Below the pieces are notes generated by a model. It was not told the origin of the DNA. It was given only the letters and a program-made list of their open reading frames with translations, and did not search any database. From positions 69,626,036 to 69,690,035 of the forward strand of contig NC_090261.1 of assembly GCF_037325665.1 (NCBI RefSeq): a DNA stretch of 64,000 nucleotides, in the 5' to 3' direction. The translations under genes and the position numbers were made by a program. The stretch is from Littorina saxatilis (taxonomy: Eukaryota > Mollusca > Gastropoda > Littorinimorpha > Littorinidae). Below, piece after piece: positions 11,188-25,400 of this stretch (its first letter is position 1; every line of letters begins with the position of its first letter).

Positions 11188-12483
11188 AGTCTCTCTCAGT
11201 GTGTGTGTGTGTGTTTATGTCTGTGTGTGTGTGTGTGTGTGCATGCGTGCGTGTGTATGGGTGTGTGTGTGTGTGCCTGGCCCTGCAGGTGTGAGAGAGA
11301 GAGGGAAAAAAAAGAGAGAATAATTATAAAGTGTGTCCGTGTTTGCAGTAGATTTAGGTGTAATAGGCATATGTTTGTCTATCAATGTGCTGACCGTACA
11401 GTGTTGTGTGTTTCAGCACTACTGACCATACAGTGTTGTGTGTTTCAGCACTACTGACCATACAGTGTTGTGTGTTTCAGCACTACTCGTGGCAGCCAGG
11501 ATGCACGACTTCAATCGTACTGTCAAAGAAGTGATCAAAGTTGTCAAGGTGTGCGAGTCGACAGTTCGCAAAAGGTAATACCTTGAGCTTATTGGCTATT
11601 TGATATGATTTCTGCACACACCACTCCCCCCCCCCATCCCCTCCTCACTCACCCCACCATTTTGTGTGTGCACATCTTCCCTTCATGCTGTTTGTATACC
11701 TAGATCTCCACTCTGGATATGATCGTCTCACATCAAAGCTAACAAAGCAAGAATACCCTAAATCCACCCCGAGAAAAAACCCATTAAACTCAAATCAAGC
11801 TAAAAACAAACACCAACCAAAGCACAATCAACAGCAGCAACAACATCTACAGGAAAACAAAAGTGAACCAATATCTTCTTCTACTGCGTTTATGGGCTGT
11901 GACTCCCATGTGCACACATAAGCGCGAGTGGGCTTTTAAGTGTACATTGGCTATTTTTTTCCTCAGCAGTAGTGCTGGCTTTAAAACCAGTATACCTTGA
12001 TCGGCGAGGGATTTATTTTCCAGTGTCAATTTTGTGCAGACTCTCCTCGGTGTCTGAACACCCCTATGTGCATGCGCACGATAAAGATCCCAAGTTCATA
12101 TTGAAAGTCTCAGGGCTTGGAAACATGAATACACGCATGCAGGGCCCCCAAAAAAGAATGAGTCGCGTGAAGCGATATAAAAACATTTAGTCAGTCGTTA
12201 TCAAACTTTAAAGATCAATACCAGAAGCCAGTCATCAGCAAGACTACCTTTAGATAATCTCGGCTAACAATACCCGAAGACAGAGGTGGGTCACGCTTGT
12301 CTCCGCGAAGCATGCGACCGTAGTACTTACTGAACCTATTTTCTTTCATTCTGAGCACATTTTCTACATATCTATATATTTTTGAATTCAGGCGAAGAAG
12401 AACAATGCAATCATTTTTACATTTAGTCAAGTTTTGACTAAATGTTTTAATGTAGAGGGGGGAATCGAGACACGAGGGTCGTG

Positions 12484-12556
<73 letters not shown>

Positions 12557-14630
12557 GATTCAGAGAAAACTACTGGACCGATCTTCATGAAACTTCACAT
12601 GAGAGATCCTGAGTATGGTATCTCCAGACGGTTTTTTTCATTTTTTTGATAAATAGATTAGCTTTGATGACGTCATATCCGGCTTTTCGTGAAAGTTGAG
12701 GCGGCACTGTCACGCTCTAATTTTTCAACCAAATTGGTTGAAATTTTGGTCAAGTAATCTTCGACGAAGCCTGGACTTTGGTATTGCATTTCAGCTTGGA
12801 GGCTTACAAATTAATTAATGAGTTTGCTCATTAAAGTTGTCATTAAAATCGATTTTTCGCAAACAGATTTAAGATTGATTGCATCGTATTCTTCATCATA
12901 TTCTGAATCTAAAAATATATACATATGTCATGTTTACTCTTAAAATGTGATCACAATTAACGACAATAGATTAATTAGTCTTACGATAAAAATTTACGAA
13001 ATCGATCCAAAAATGATTTAATCTTATTCTTTATCATTTCCCGATTCCAAAAACATATAGATATGATAGGTTGTATTCAAAACAAGCTCCAAAAGTTAAC
13101 AAGAATACAGAAAAGCGCGTTTTTCTGCTGAGCACAATACGCTACCGCGCTATTCTGGCATGTTAATTTCACTGCGTTTTGCACGTGGAAGATGAGCGAT
13201 TTCCTTCTCGCGGGGATTGACGAAGCTGTACTGTCTTGGTGAAAAACTACAGTGCGTTCAGTTTCATTCCGTGAGTTCGACAGCTTGACTAAATGTAGTA
13301 ATTTCGCCTTACGTGACTTGTTTAATCTGCTTCTGAAAAATCGATTTTTATGACAACTTTAATGAGCAAACTAATTAACTAATTTTTAAGCTTCATAGCT
13401 GAAATGCAATCCCATAGTCCGGAGGTCGTCGAAGATTGCTTGACCAAAAATTTCAATCAATTTGGTTGAAAAATGAGGTCGTGACAGTGCTGCCTCAACT
13501 TTCACTAAAAGCCGGATATGATGTCATCCAAGATACTTATCAAAAAAATGAAAAAGATGTCTGGGGATATCATACCAAGGAACTTTCATGTCAAGTTTCA
13601 TGAAGATCGGTCCAGTAGTTTTATTGGAATCACTCTACACACACACACACACATACATGATGTACACACACACACACCACCACCCTTGATTCGATTCCCC
13701 GTCTATGTTAAAACATTCAGTCAAGACTTGACTAAATGTAAAAAGGGTAGCGCCGTACTGCTATAGCAGCTTATTTTCCCCAGTGAAAAAGCAGCTCGAA
13801 TTTCCATGAGGGTAACCTCACAGGTTTATACAAATTACCTTATCCTTATCGTTGTGCAGGCTGACAGAGTTTGAAGACACCCCTAGCAGTCAGCTGACCA
13901 TTGAGGAGTTCCACAACATTGACCTGGAGGAGGCCCAGGACCCGCCGTGTTTCACAGAGGGAAAGAAGAGATCAAAGATGGCGCAGGTACAAACTTTATG
14001 CCATTTTCCCCCATGACACGGAGATTAACTCCGTCAATTTCAAACTCATTGCAAAGTAACTATTGCGGATTTAAATTTTTATTTTTATTTTGCTCAAACA
14101 TTGCAGTAGGCCAATAGATATGGAAACAAATATGTGTAAAAGGTTGATGATAAATGGATATAATTATTTAACAGTTACTTCTATCTCAAATAGAGTGGGG
14201 AAATAACATGAAAATGGTCCACCATAAGATATTGAAGAAGCACAGGGTTTATTATAAAGTTAATTTCACTTTTCTGTAACAGTAACCCAGAATAAAAGCT
14301 AAATATGTTAATATTCTCCTATGAGAGAGATAAGTACGGAAGTGCATGAAAAGATGTGAACAGTGAAGCAGGAAAATTCCATCCTTATCACTGTTGTGCT
14401 CTTGTAGTGTGTTAACTTTATATAAGATGTCTATCCATTTGTGAGCACAGCTGGAAGAGCAAGACCCTAAGCTGAACAGCCATCTGCAGGAGGTGGAATC
14501 TCTACAGGAGGAGATAGAGAAGTCTTTGGTGCCCAAGAAACCTTGTGGAATATATGCAGCTTATGCCAGTAAGATTTTTTTCTGGTTATAGTTATTTTGG
14601 GTGTACATTTTTGTGATTTCTAGTGTATGT

Positions 14631-14727
<97 letters not shown>

Positions 14728-16231
14728 CAGTAACAATTTTGCAACAATTAAGAACCTCGATTACATTTGTTTACTCTTGTTGGATGTGTGCATCAACTTT
14801 GTTTCTTCCATTTTCATTGTCTTGTAAGACCCTTGTAATTTTTATATTTAGTCAAGTTTTGACTAAATATTTTAACATCGAGGGGGAATCGAAACGAGGG
14901 TCGTGGTGTATGTGCGTGTGTGTGTGTGCGTGTGTGTGTGTGTGTAGAGCGATTCAGACTAAACTACTGGACCGATCTTTATGAAATTTGACATGAGAGT
15001 TCCTGGGTATGAAATCCCCGAACGTTTTTCTCATTTTTTTGATAAATGTCTTTGATGACGTCATATCCGGCTTTTCGTGAAAGTTGAGGCGGCACTGTCA
15101 CGCCCTCATTTTTCAACCAAATTGGTTGAAATTTTGGTCAAGTAATCTTCGACGAAGCCCGGACTTCGGTATTGCATTTCAGCTTGGTGGCTTAAAAATT
15201 AATTAATGACTTTGGTCATTAAAAATCTGAAAATTGTAAAAAAAAATAAAAATTTATAAAACGATCCAAATTTACGTTTATCTTATTCTCCATCATTTGC
15301 TGATTCCAAAAACATATAAATATGTTATATTAGGTTTAAAAACAAGCTCTAAAAATTAAATATATAAAAATTATTATCAAAATTAAATTGTCCAAATCAA
15401 TTTAAAAACACTTTCATCTTATTCCTTGTCGGTTCCTGATTCCAAAAACACATAGATATGATATGTTTGGATTAAAAACACGCTCAGAAAGTTAAAACAA
15501 AGAGAGGTACAGAAAAGCGTGCTATCCTTCTTAGCGCAACTACTACCCCGCTCTTCTTGTCAATTTCACTGCCTTTGCCATGAGCGGTGGACTGACGATG
15601 CTACGAGTATACGGTCTTGCTGAAAAATGGCATTGCGTTCAGTTTCATTCTGTGAGTTCGACAGCTACTTGACTAAATATTGTATTTTCGCCTTACGCGA
15701 CTTGTTTTACTTAGTTTACTCAAATTACTGATCTGTTCCGGTGTCTCAGAATACTGAACTTGTGTAGGAGATAACAGGATACAAAGATAACAATTTTAAA
15801 GCACTTTTTGTGTGCTCTTTTTTCAGAGATGGCAGGGGAGGACACGTCCACATCGAAGAGCACAGAAGTGGCAGCTGTGACGAGTTTTCTTGAAAAAGAA
15901 ACGTTAAAAGACGTGATGACAGACACGGAGCGAGAGTCCCTCTCTTTACCCACCATTCAGGTGACGGAGCCTGGGGCAGAGGAGAGTGCTCGAAACATAA
16001 AGAAGGAAGAGAGAGAACTGATGGAGAAAGGGATGAGAGTTCCCAGCCTTGCTCCCACAACGGCCAGCCTAGGGATCAAGAGTATGGTGGAGGACTGCAT
16101 TATTGAATCAGAAAAACCTGGTAAGGATTGGAGACCTGACATTGACTGTTTGTGTGTGTGGGCAGGTGTATGTGGTGTGTTTGTGGGTGTTTGTGTGTGT
16201 GTGGGTGTGTGTCTGTGGAGCAAATTTTGAG

Positions 16232-16279
<48 letters not shown>

Positions 16280-16361
16280 GACAGACAGACAGACAGTCAG
16301 ACAGACAGACAGACAGACAGACGTGTGTGGGCAGGTGTGTTGGTAGGTGGGTGGTTGGGTT

Positions 16362-16408
<47 letters not shown>

Positions 16409-16421
16409 AGCAAATTTGGAG

Positions 16422-16453
<32 letters not shown>

Positions 16454-19400
16454 ACTCAAACTCAAAAACTTACTTACTCAAGTAAAAATAAAAATAAACA
16501 AATAGACTGCCAACGTTCCAAAATTCAGAATCAAAATGTTGATTCTTAGTTACTCGAGGAAGTCATTGCCAGATCCATGTGGCCTTGTCTTTAGAGCTTG
16601 TCCTTGTCAATCTATTGAACACATAAAAAAAGAAAAGAAAAAGGCAAGAATGCTTGTGGCCTACCTATTTATTTGTTTATTGAATTTATTTATACGTTGA
16701 TTTATATGCTTATTTCTTAGTTTATTCAAATTGATGTTTATTCATTCACTTGTTTATTTATTTACAGGTGAGGAAGAAGAAGGCGGAGAGCTAGATCTCG
16801 AAGGAATAAATGATGAAGAACTAGATGCAGTGAGTATGGCGTGATCAAATGTGATCTATTGCGGAAACCTGTGCAAAGATGTGGTAGAACTTACCTGTTC
16901 ATGACCCCGAGCTCATTCTTGAGGGACTGATTTTTCTGTGTGTAGGGAATGGATTTCTTGTAACCCATGAAATTGAAAGGACTAGTTCACTTTTTAGATT
17001 GTCCAACCAAGCCTGAAAGTGTACTAATTTCTGGTTTGAACTTATGCTGCTGTTTTCAACTTCCTATCCATAATTAATGTAAAAAAAAAAGCCTCCATAG
17101 GCAAAAATGATACACTCGTTTTGTGATGTCCTTGTCTTAGTGAATAATGATTTTGTTGTTGTGTGTTAACAATGATTGTCTCACCAACTGTCATTTTTGT
17201 TTTTTTTAGAGTTGTTGTTAGATCTTAGGTAAAAATCCACTCGTGCAAAAACACGAGTGTACATGGGAATTTCAGCCCATGAACGCAGAAGAAGAAGAAG
17301 ATCTTATGTTTGACTGATGCTTGTTTCCATTACAGTTGCTGCTGACAGAGGATGAAGTGAAGCTCAAGACTGAGATCTGGATGAAAGAAAACGAGGACTA
17401 TCTCAAAGCACAGAAAGGTAACATATAACCTGCCTCTCTTATTTCTTACCTGAAAGGGTTGGTTTAAGTTGCTGATCAGGGCAGAGGTGCACGAAACAAA
17501 ACTGGGTGCCACCCAACTGTTTGGGAACAAGATGCGGGGTCTGATTGGTTGAAATCATAACAAATCTCAATTTGGGTGGCACCCAGTTTTGCCTCATTCA
17601 CCTCAGCCCAGGTGTTCAGAGTGTGGAACACAAATATCCTACAAAACTGCTCAACCCACACATTTGTGGCATCCGGGGCTGTCTTGTAGAAGTAGCTGTG
17701 AGGAACAAAGGAAGAATCTTTCAACTACCGTACATGTCCATTGAGGACATAGACATCACATTCACAGTCTGAGAAATGGCAAGCCTACATTTGAATACAG
17801 AAGATATGTTGCTCTGAATGGTTTGCTGAACGTTAAACAGAGATATAATGCAGACGTCAGCATGGTATCACGTGATTTTTTTGTAACTGAACTTACTGCA
17901 GATTGAGGGCAAGGTTGTGTCATGTGGTATATATGACTCATCACACTTTTTTTGTTTCCTTTTGCTCCTTTCTGACAGCTGATTTTTTTTCTTGTTTTGC
18001 AGAAAAAGAGGAAAGACGGATTAAGGAGGAGCTGGAACAAGGGTCAAAACCAGAGAAAAAGGCACGTATGAAGATTTTTTTGTGGTGAACTTAATGATGT
18101 AGTGGTAGTGATAATCCTGATGGCAAATGTAAAAAAAAAAAGACTGTGTGAGGTGTTGACTATGTATTTCTCAAAGAACAAGATTTATGTGAAAACTTCA
18201 AGATAGCCTGGTGAAATTCCACAAGGTTATACACACATACAATGACATTGGCCCCCCTCACCCCCCCCCCCCCCCCCCTCTGCCCTCTTTTAAGACCTAA
18301 AACGTTTAATCACTGACAAAAACACATTCAATAGAACATTAATGCATGTCGACCTGGGGATCTTTGAAGAATACAGGCAGACAAATAATAATGAGACGGT
18401 GAACAGTAAAAAAACTTAGCAGACACAACATTACAAGTCTGTCTGTTTCCAATTTCGGCAAGAAGTTCATTATATTGTGCAATGTATATTATATAGTGCG
18501 TGTGTGTGTGTCCGCGCGTGTGTTTGTGATAATGTTTTATAGTGCAATGTGTTATTCATTGATATATGTGTGACTGCACTGTAAATAACGTTATGTTGTT
18601 GTTGTATTTTCTTTCAATGATTGTACAACGCTTTGAGCAGGGTTAAATCCTGGATACATGTGCTTTAGAAATATTATGCTTATTATTATTATTATTATTA
18701 TATTGAACGTATTTGCACACAGAAAAAGCGATACAAGCGGCGAAACACATCCTTTGAGGTTCATATATTCAACATAATTATTTGCACACAGAAAAAGCGA
18801 TACAAGCGGCGAAACACAGCCTTTGTGGAGGCGGCGTCGGCCACAGAAGCCCTGGCCATGGTCATCCAGGAGAAGAAGCTGTCCAACAAGATCAACTACA
18901 AGGTGCTGGACAACCTCAAGGCCATTCAGACATCCGTGTCGCAGCTGGCTGCCAGCAGGGCAGGTGGCGAGGCTAGCATGAAGATGAACGTATCTTCACC
19001 TGGACCGTCCATTTTGAAAGCGGAGCCTGTGCTCAACAGGTAAATAAGGGGATTTAGCAGCATACCAGAAAGTTTGAATTTAATGCCTTATTAGTGCCAA
19101 TTACCATTACTTCTGCTGAGTTTTGTTTGGTTTATTATGTTCTGTGTCTGAGCCATCCATTTTGAAAACGGAGCCTCAGTGATCAACAGGTAAATGAGAG
19201 GACTTAGCAGCATACCAGAAAGTTTGGAAATGATTGCCTTACCATTATTTCTTCTTACCTGTCCTAACCAGTATTTGTGCGAGCTTTGTTTGGTTTATTA
19301 TGGTCTGTGTCTGCGCCCTTTATTTTGAAAACGGACCCCGTACTTCTGCACAGGTAAATGACAAAACTTGGGCACTTTTCTATGGGGAGAGAAAACCGAT

Positions 19401-22400
19401 TCATCTGCGAAAACATTTTGACTAAAGAACCAATTTCATTTACAGGGAGGAAAAAACTATTCAGCTTCTAAAAGGGATTGAAAAACAACAGCAAAACTAC
19501 AAAGACTGTTTTTACATCAGTTGTGCATTACAATTTAAAGTTGAATTATTGTCCTTTTTGTGTTCGATATTTTAACATAGTTTATTCCTCATCAGTTTTG
19601 AAATCAAGTTGTATTTCTGAGACAGCATATTTTTGTTTTTGTTTGTTGCAGATTTAAAAAGCCCAGCCTGCTGTCAGACGAGGTCAGTATGTAGTGTTGT
19701 GAATCATATGTGTTCCATGCATGTGGATTTTGATGTGTCTTTTGGTCCAGATTGTCCTGAATCAGATGCCATGTAAAAATATAGAAAAAAACACACCACA
19801 AAACTGAATAACAATCTTCCTACCAGAAAGATTTGTTTGCACAGAGTTGCCAAGTGATCAAAAAAGTATTTTATTATGATTGTCTGTGATAGGAATGCGG
19901 TGGGCGGAAAACACAGTCCAGTACGTATTGGACAATGTTTAACTGCTCTTTGAAGGGATTTGAATTGATTGAAGGTCATTTAAATCTGATGTAGGATGAC
20001 TCCTCAGCTACTTGGTAGTGGTCTGAAACTTGCTGATATTGATTATGGCAGTTTTGTTTGTCAAGGGAGGTTACCTTTCTCTTACACTTTGAAAACGCAC
20101 GAGTACTCCTTTCCCTTGCATGTTGCTAATGGCCCTGTCACACCTTAACGTATTAGCCAGCGTATGCCGACGTATCAAACTTTCCCTAAAACGCTGGCGT
20201 ACGCTGAACTATCCATGTTTTTTTCAATTTTGGGCGTATACATAGCGTATTTATAACGAATTGGGCGTATACATAGCGTATTCATAACGAGTTTGACGTA
20301 CACATATTGTGATAGTAACGTATATAGAAGATTTCGATAACTTCAGTGATGTACATTTTTCTAGCAGCCTTTAGGACAATTGTCCTGAAGACTGAAAATC
20401 AATAGGACACAGTGTCCTGAGATTGCAATTTCAATAGGACAAAAACACGACTCGTAAAACCGCATTTAAACAGATTTTTCAGTTTAAATTCTTCCACCTT
20501 CCGCGACTGTCATGACTAGATACTCAAAGGATTGAATCACATTTCAAAGTTATTTGAACAGTTGTCGGTTTTTTTTCACTGCCCATCTGTCGACAATGTT
20601 TTTCAGGTAGGCATCTGACCGTTCTGCGGGTCCCTCAAGTTTTGCTTTCAGGATCATGTCCTGGGTTTTGACACACAATCGGTTTCTTCGAGCCGTACAC
20701 ACCAAGTTCTGTGCACTGAATCCTCTCTCAACGATTTATTGCTGAGCCAATGAATGCACTCGAGGCACCATATGGGTTCGGTTTTCTTTTTTTCTTCTTG
20801 ATCCAACTTGAGGATAAATTAATTCAAAGAATCAGATCCCATATGGTGCCTCGTTCACTCAACAAACTGGTCACACGCAGTGCATACTTTCGCTTGGCAA
20901 AACCGAAACCAGCTTTCCTCACGCAGTGTTTACTTTCGCTTGGCAAAACCGAAACAAGCTTTCCTCTTGAAAATTGAACAGTCCGCATGTCCGCTTCATT
21001 GTCAAAAACGATCGGACCCTTGACCACTTCTTCTGTAGGTTAATCGGACCTGTGTCCTGCTGGGGTTAAAGCTATAGGTCCTGGGGAAATTGGATCGGTC
21101 AGAGACCGGAGACCGACTAAAATGTACATCACTGTAACTTATAGATAACATATACCAACGAATGCTTAACGTGTTGCCGGCGTTCACAACTTATGTCCAA
21201 CGATAGTCTAACGTATGCATAACGTATGCATAACGTATGCAGCGTATCGCCGACGATCACATGTCGTAGCCTATAAAAAAAAAATTAAAAAAAAGGGTGA
21301 AGGCATCGTCACCGATGAAGAAGTAGGGCACATCCTCGTTGTGGTTGGGAAGAGGCTCAGGGTCAGGAAAACCTAGGGTACGCATTCCTTCAGCTCACAG
21401 GAGTTGTATATCTGCGCATCTGATGCTGATCCAGTACCACTAATATCTGCCCAAATGAATTTGTAGTCGGCATCTACAAGCGCCATCAGAACAATGGAGT
21501 AGAATCCTTTGTAGTTGAAGTATAGACTCCCACTCTTTGGGGGACAGCGGCAGGCCACGTGCTTCCCATCAAGTGCCCCACATGTATTGGGAAAGTTCCA
21601 TCTTTGGAAGAACTTATCAGCTACAGCGCGCCAACTCTCCGGAGTACTTGGGCAGACCAGCACCTCATCCACATATTCGTCAATAATGGCTTGACAGACA
21701 TCTCTGACCACAAGGGACTGGGTGTTGTGAGGGACCCTGGTGACAGTGTTCACAATGTGAGGGACCCTGGTGACAGTGTTCACAATGTTACAGACCCTGG
21801 TGACAGTGTTCACAATGTTACAGACCCTGGTGACAGTGTTCACAATGTTACAGACCCTGGTGACAGTGTTCACAATGTTACAGACCCTGGTGACAGTGTT
21901 CACAATGTTACAGACCCTGGTGACAGTGTTCACAATGTGAGGGACCCTGGTGACAGTGTTCACAATGTTACAGACCCTGGTGACAGTGTTCACAATGTTA
22001 CAGACCCTGGTGACAGTGTTCACAATGTTACAGACCCTGGTGACAGTGTTCACAATGTTACAGACCCTGGTGACAGTGTTCACAATGTTACAGACCCTGG
22101 TGACAGTGTTCACAATGTGAGGGACCCTGGTGACAGTGTTCACAATGTTACAGACCCTGGTGACAGTGTTCACAATGTTACAGACCCTGGTGACAGTGTT
22201 CACAATGTTACAGACCCTGGTGACAGTGTTCACAATGTTACAGACCCTGGTGACAGTGTTCACAATGTTACAGACCCTGGTGACAGTGTTCACAATGTGA
22301 GGGACCCTGGTGACAGTGTTCACAATGTTACAGACCCTGGTGACAGTGTTCACAATGTTACAGACCCTGGTGACAGTGTTCACAATGTTACAGACCCTGG

Positions 22401-25400
22401 TGACAGTGTTCACAATGTTACAGACCCTGGTGACAGTGTTCACAATGTTACAGACCCTGGTGACAGTGTTCACAATGTTACAGACCCTGGTGACAGTGTT
22501 CACAATGTTACAGACCCTGGTGACAGTGTTCACAATGTTACAGACCCTGGTGACAGTGTTCACAATGTTACAGACCCTGGTGACAGTGTTCACAATGTGA
22601 GGGACCCTGGTGACAGTGTTCACAATGTTACAGACCCTGGTGACAGTGTTCACAATGTTACAGACCCTGGTGACAGTGTTCACAATGTTACAGACCCTGG
22701 TGACAGTGTTCACAATGTTACAGACCCTGGTGACAGTGTTCACAATGTTACAGACCCTGGTGACAGTGTTCACAATGTGAGGGACCCTGGTGACAGTGTT
22801 CACAATGTTACAGACCCTGGTGACAGTGTTCACAATGTTACAGACCCTGGTGACAGTGTTCACAATGTTACAGACCCTGGTGACAGTGTTCACAATGTTA
22901 CAGACCCTGGTGACAGTGTTCACAATGTTACAGACCCTGGTGACAGTGTTCACAATGTGAGGGACCCTGGTGACAGTGTTCACAATGTTACAGACCCTGG
23001 TGACAGTGTTCACAATGTTACAGACCCTGGTGACAGTGTTCACAATGTTACAGACCCTGGTGACAGTGTTCACAATGTTACAGACCCTGGTGACAGTGTT
23101 CACAATGTTACAGACCCTGGTGACAGTGTTCACAATGTTACAGACCCTGGTGACAGTGTTCACAATGTTACAGACCCTGGTGACAGTGTTCACAATGTTA
23201 CAGACCCTGGTGACAGTGTTCACAATGTTACAGACCCTGGTGACAGTGTTCACAATGTTACAGACCCTGGTGACAGTGTTCACAATGTTACAGACCCTGG
23301 TGACAGTGTTCACAATGTGAGGGACCCTGGTGACAGTGTTCACAATGTTACAGACCCTGGTGACAGTGTTCACAATGTGAGGGACCCTGGTGACAGTGTT
23401 CACAATGTTACAGACCCTGGTGACAGTGTTCACAATGTTACAGACCCTGGTGACAGTGTTCACAATGTTACAGACCCTGGTGACAGTGTTCACAATGTGA
23501 GGGACCCTGGTGACAGTGTTCACAATGTTACAGACCCTGGTGACAGTGTTCACAATGTTACAGACCCTGGTGACAGTGTTCACAATGTTACAGACCCTGG
23601 TGACAGTGTTCACAATGTTACAGACCCTGGTGACAGTGTTCACAATGTTACAGACCCTGGTGACAGTGTTCACAATGTGAGGGACCCTGGTGACAGTGTT
23701 CACAATGTTACAGACCCTGGTGACAGTGTTCACAATGTTACAGACCCTGGTGACAGTGTTCACAATGTTACAGACCCTGGTGACAGTGTTCACAATGTTA
23801 CAGACCCTGGTGACAGTGTTCACAATGTTACAGACCCTGGTGACAGTGTTCACAATGTTACAGACCCTGGTGACAGTGTTCACAATGTTACAGACCCTGG
23901 TGACAGTGTTCACAATGTTACAGACCCTGGTGACAGTGTTCACAATGTTACAGACCCTGGTGACAGTGTTCACAATGTGAGGGACCCTGGTGACAGTGTT
24001 CACAATGTTACAGACCCTGGTGACAGTGTTCACAATGTTACAGACCCTGGTGACAGTGTTCACAATGTTACAGACCCTGGTGACAGTGTTCACAATGTTA
24101 CAGACCCTGGTGACAGTGTTCACAATGTTACAGACCCTGGTGACAGTGTTCACAATGTGAGGGACCCTGGTGACAGTGTTCACAATGTTACAGACCCTGG
24201 TGACAGTGTTCACAATGTTACAGACCCTGGTGACAGTGTTCACAATGTTACAGACCCTGGTGACAGTGTTCACAATGTTACAGACCCTGGTGACAGTGTT
24301 CACAATGTTACAGACCCTGGTGACAGTGTTCACAATGTGAGGGACCCTGGTGACAGTGTTCACAATGTTACAGACCCTGGTGACAGTGTTCACAATGTTA
24401 CAGACCCTGGTGACAGTGTTCACAATGTTACAGACCCTGGTGACAGTGTTCACAATGTTACAGACCCTGGTGACAGTGTTCACAATGTTACAGACCCTGG
24501 TGACAGTGTTCACAATGTTACAGACCCTGGTGACAGTGTTCACAATGTTACAGACCCTGGTGACAGTGTTCACAATGTTACAGACCCTGGTGACAGTGTT
24601 CACAATGTGAGGGACCCTGGTGACAGTGTTCACAATGTGAGGGACCCTGGTGACAGTGTTCACAATGTTACAGACCCTCCATCCGACCTTCATCGAGGCA
24701 TACTTGTTCCCAGAGGCAAGGTGGCGTAAAGTTAGGTCCAACTTCATGCCAGGCTCAAGCGGATCCTTGTAGAAGGTGTACTGCTTGGTTATCCTTGTAC
24801 CCACTCTGGCCAGCAGCTCGTCGAACATCGCTGGAGATATTCGCAGAAAGTTGGTGAAGGATGCATGGTCCTCGTTACGGAGTTCCACCATTAGCTGGTC
24901 ATACATGCCAAACTGCCGTCGCCTCCCGATCCATGGTCTCACCCAGTTCCTTCTCCCCCGTTCACCTCTTGTTCTCCTTCGTCTACTGGCACGCACCTGG
25001 TACAGTGTCAAATCGATGAGGTCATGCTGATGTTGGAGGACAGCTAGTTGGTATTCTCGTCTCAGCCTTGCCGGATCTTCCATTTCTCGGATTACATGGA
25101 CATCTGCTCACCAGGGAGTCTTGAGGAGTACAGGCGGTTTCCACCTGCGAACCCCATCTTTATATACCAATGCCCCATAAACGCTGCCAATACGCTTTTG
25201 TACGGCAGCTGTAAGTTAGAAACACGTTCAGTACGTTCTGTGGTCGTCCGGAACACGTTCAAAACGTCTTCATACGTCAATATGCGTTGGAGATACGTTC
25301 GACATACGTTCAAAGCACGTTACTCATAGGTTAGAGATACGTTTTGGGTACGTTTACTATTATCTCGACGTACGTCGACGTATTAGTAACGTGTGTGAAC

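Noticed and set aside
21727-24677. CRISPR array
   Set aside because: The 30-bp units are contiguous with no variable spacers, and the context is an animal genome.
21559-24729. 1056-codon plus-strand frame of [10 protein letters not shown] repeats
   Set aside because: It is the antisense of the transposase minisatellite; it contains no domain outside the repeat.
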